From: Burkholderiales bacterium
GTDB lineage: Bacteria; Pseudomonadota; Gammaproteobacteria; Burkholderiales; SG8-41
Direction: 5' to 3'
NCBI GenBank assembly: GCA_005800795.1
Contig: SYEN01000278.1
Coordinates: forward strand, 1-6,719
Length of the DNA: 6,719 nucleotides
Each line of letters opens with the position of its first letter. The stretch's first letter is position 1. A program made the position numbers and the translations under genes. Below, piece by piece: positions 6,091 through 6,719 of the stretch. The notes under the pieces are model-generated. The model ran no database searches, had not been told where the DNA came from, and saw nothing but the letters and a program-made list of their open reading frames with translations.

Positions 6091-6108
6091 CACGCTCTTT
6101 GCAGCGTG
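6091..6108. promoter_or_regulatory. Putative operator dyad CACGCT-N6-AGCGTG overlapping the Bug2 -35 box
   Basis: Perfect 6-base arms CACGCT (6091-6096) and AGCGTG (6103-6108) flank CTTTGC. The dyad covers the predicted -35 hexamer at 6098-6103, the same arrangement as the dyad over the Bug1 -35 box but with a different sequence. It could be a regulator site or an RNA hairpin of a read-through transcript; the sequence alone cannot tell. Confidence 0.4.
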
Positions 6109-6125
6109 CGATCCAGTGCGATAAT
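6098..6125 (+). promoter_or_regulatory. Predicted extended -10 promoter of Bug2 (TTTGCA-16-GATAAT)
   Basis: GATAAT at 6120-6125 matches five of six -10 consensus bases and is preceded by TGC (6117-6119), the TG-N extended -10 element. TTTGCA at 6098-6103 gives four of six -35 matches with a 16-base spacer. Transcription would start near 6132, leaving a leader of about 37 nt with a strong ribosome site. Confidence 0.5.
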
Positions 6126-6157
6126 GCGCCGGTACGTAAAAGAACAAGCCATCGAAC

Positions 6158-6163
6158 GAGGAG
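6158..6163 (+). promoter_or_regulatory. Ribosome binding site of Bug2 (GAGGAG)
   Basis: GAGGAG followed by five bases (AAAAC) precedes the ATG at 6169. This placement supports that start over the in-frame ATG at codon 8. Confidence 0.75.
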
Positions 6164-6168
6164 AAAAC

Positions 6169-6719
6169 ATGTCTATTGATTTTAGAAAAATGGCCGTTGC
6201 AGGCATAGCGCTGGTGTTGAGTGGCATGGCGGGCGCTGCCTTTGCACAAGCGCAAAACTATCCCATCAGACCCATCCGTTTGATCGTGCCGTATCCGCCG
6301 GGCGGCTCGACGGATCCCTCGGGGCGTGCCCTGGGGCAATGGCTGGCGGAAAAATTCGGCCAGCCGGTGGTGATCGACAATCGCGGCGGCGCCGGTTCCA
6401 CCATCGGCCACGGGCTGGCGGCACAGGCGACACCAGATGGTTACACGCTGCTGCTCGGCACCTCGGGCGGGCTGGTGGTGGCGCCGGCTTGGGGCACCAA
6501 GGTCAGCTATAACCCGCTGAAGGATTTTTCGCCGATTGGTCTGATGGTGGATGTGCCTTTTGTGCTGGCGGTATTCCCCGGTGTTGCCGCGAAGAACATC
6601 AAGGACTTTGTTGCGTTAGGCAAGAGTCAGCCGGGCAAAATCAATTTTGCCTCGCCCGGCGCGGGCACGCCGAACCATCTGGGCATGGAACTGATGAACG
6701 CGCTCGCCGGCACCAAATA
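6169..6719 (+). CDS. Bug/TctC-family periplasmic solute-binding protein (Bug2), 3' end outside window
   Basis: 183 codons are visible, with no stop before the right edge; the family length of about 320-330 residues means a little over half is present. An export signal is clear: MSIDFRK, a hydrophobic stretch to about residue 25, and cleavage AAFA|QAQ after A26. Motifs: YPIRPIRLIVPYPPGGSTD (31-49, canonical ligand loop with Asp49), GQPVVIDNRGGAG (64-76), ATPDGYTLLLGT (87-98), NPLKDFSPIGLM (115-126) and GKINFASPGAGTPNHLGMEL (156-175). Its role is periplasmic capture of a small, probably carboxylated, solute for a tripartite tricarboxylate transporter or for signalling; the ligand is unknown. 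It is clearly diverged from Bug1 (different ligand loop and central region), so it is not a recent tandem copy. It lies 165 bp downstream of the PLP enzyme on the same strand, with its own likely promoter. The start has a strong GAGGAG site. Confidence 0.92.
   Translation, partial: MSIDFRKMAVAGIALVLSGMAGAAFAQAQNYPIRPIRLIVPYPPGGSTDPSGRALGQWLAEKFGQPVVIDNRGGAGSTIGHGLAAQATPDGYTLLLGTSGGLVVAPAWGTKVSYNPLKDFSPIGLMVDVPFVLAVFPGVAAKNIKDFVALGKSQPGKINFASPGAGTPNHLGMELMNALAGTK

Larger units (their letters stand above)
6004..6168. promoter_or_regulatory. Intergenic region with dyads between PLP enzyme and Bug2
   Basis: No gene is seen in these 165 bases. Inverted repeats are ACGC-A-GCGT (6026-6034), CCGTAA (6062-6067) with TTACGG (6081-6086) around a 13-base GC-rich loop, and CACGCT (6091-6096) with AGCGTG (6103-6108) around a 6-base loop. 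None is followed by a T-run, so no standard intrinsic terminator of the PLP-enzyme transcript is evident and read-through into Bug2 is possible in addition to its own promoter. GCAGCGT occurs at 6028-6034 and again at 6101-6107. Confidence 0.5.

Noticed and set aside
6088..6411. Minus-strand open frame (107 codons) across the Bug2 start
   Set aside because: It is antisense to the Bug2 signal peptide and ligand loop and to its promoter, with no motifs of its own.
1..6719. Mobile element, CRISPR array, tRNA or rRNA, toxin-antitoxin or defence system
   Set aside because: No transposase, terminal repeats, spaced repeats, tRNA-like cloverleaf or small toxin/antitoxin pair was seen; every long coding region is a metabolic or transport gene.

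Overview
The window is GC-rich and densely coding. It carries two periplasmic solute-receptor genes of the Bug/TctC family, which are hugely expanded in Betaproteobacteria (Bordetella, Cupriavidus, Variovorax and relatives). Together with the catabolic enzymes around them, this points to a Burkholderiales-like betaproteobacterium; other Proteobacteria are not excluded. No RNA gene, insertion sequence, CRISPR array or phage gene is visible. The region looks like chromosomal catabolic or transport territory.

Layout from left to right. Bases 1-662 (+) are the C-terminal part of a class A FAD-dependent aromatic-ring monooxygenase. It meets a large amidase-signature-family hydrolase (659-2968, -) tail to tail, and the two stop codons overlap. 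A 198-bp divergent control region (2969-3166) separates the amidase from the first Bug receptor (3167-4150, +). It holds a good sigma70-type promoter whose -35 box lies inside a perfect GTTGAC-N5-GTCAAC dyad, plus a second palindrome on the amidase side. A 73-bp convergent gap with two hairpins follows. Next is a small thiol-dioxygenase-like cupin (4224-4781, -), and a short AT-rich divergent region (4782-4872). Then comes a fold-type III PLP enzyme of the D-threonine aldolase/D-serine dehydratase-like family (4873-6003, +). A 165-bp gap with dyads and an extended -10 promoter leads to a second, incomplete Bug receptor (6169 to the right edge, +).

How the genes may work together (inference): the region is built of enzyme/receptor pairs. 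Amidase and Bug1 share a divergent control region, and the cupin and PLP enzyme share another, with Bug2 just downstream of the PLP enzyme. Bug proteins capture small, usually carboxylated, solutes in the periplasm, and the neighbouring enzymes probably process those solutes or their products. No TctA/TctB membrane partners and no regulator gene lie in the window, so transport partners must be encoded elsewhere. The sequence does not identify substrates. Nothing here clearly amounts to a new biological system. The points most worth a second look are the paired dyad-over-promoter arrangements, the enlarged amidase, and the divergent thiol-dioxygenase/PLP-enzyme pair.
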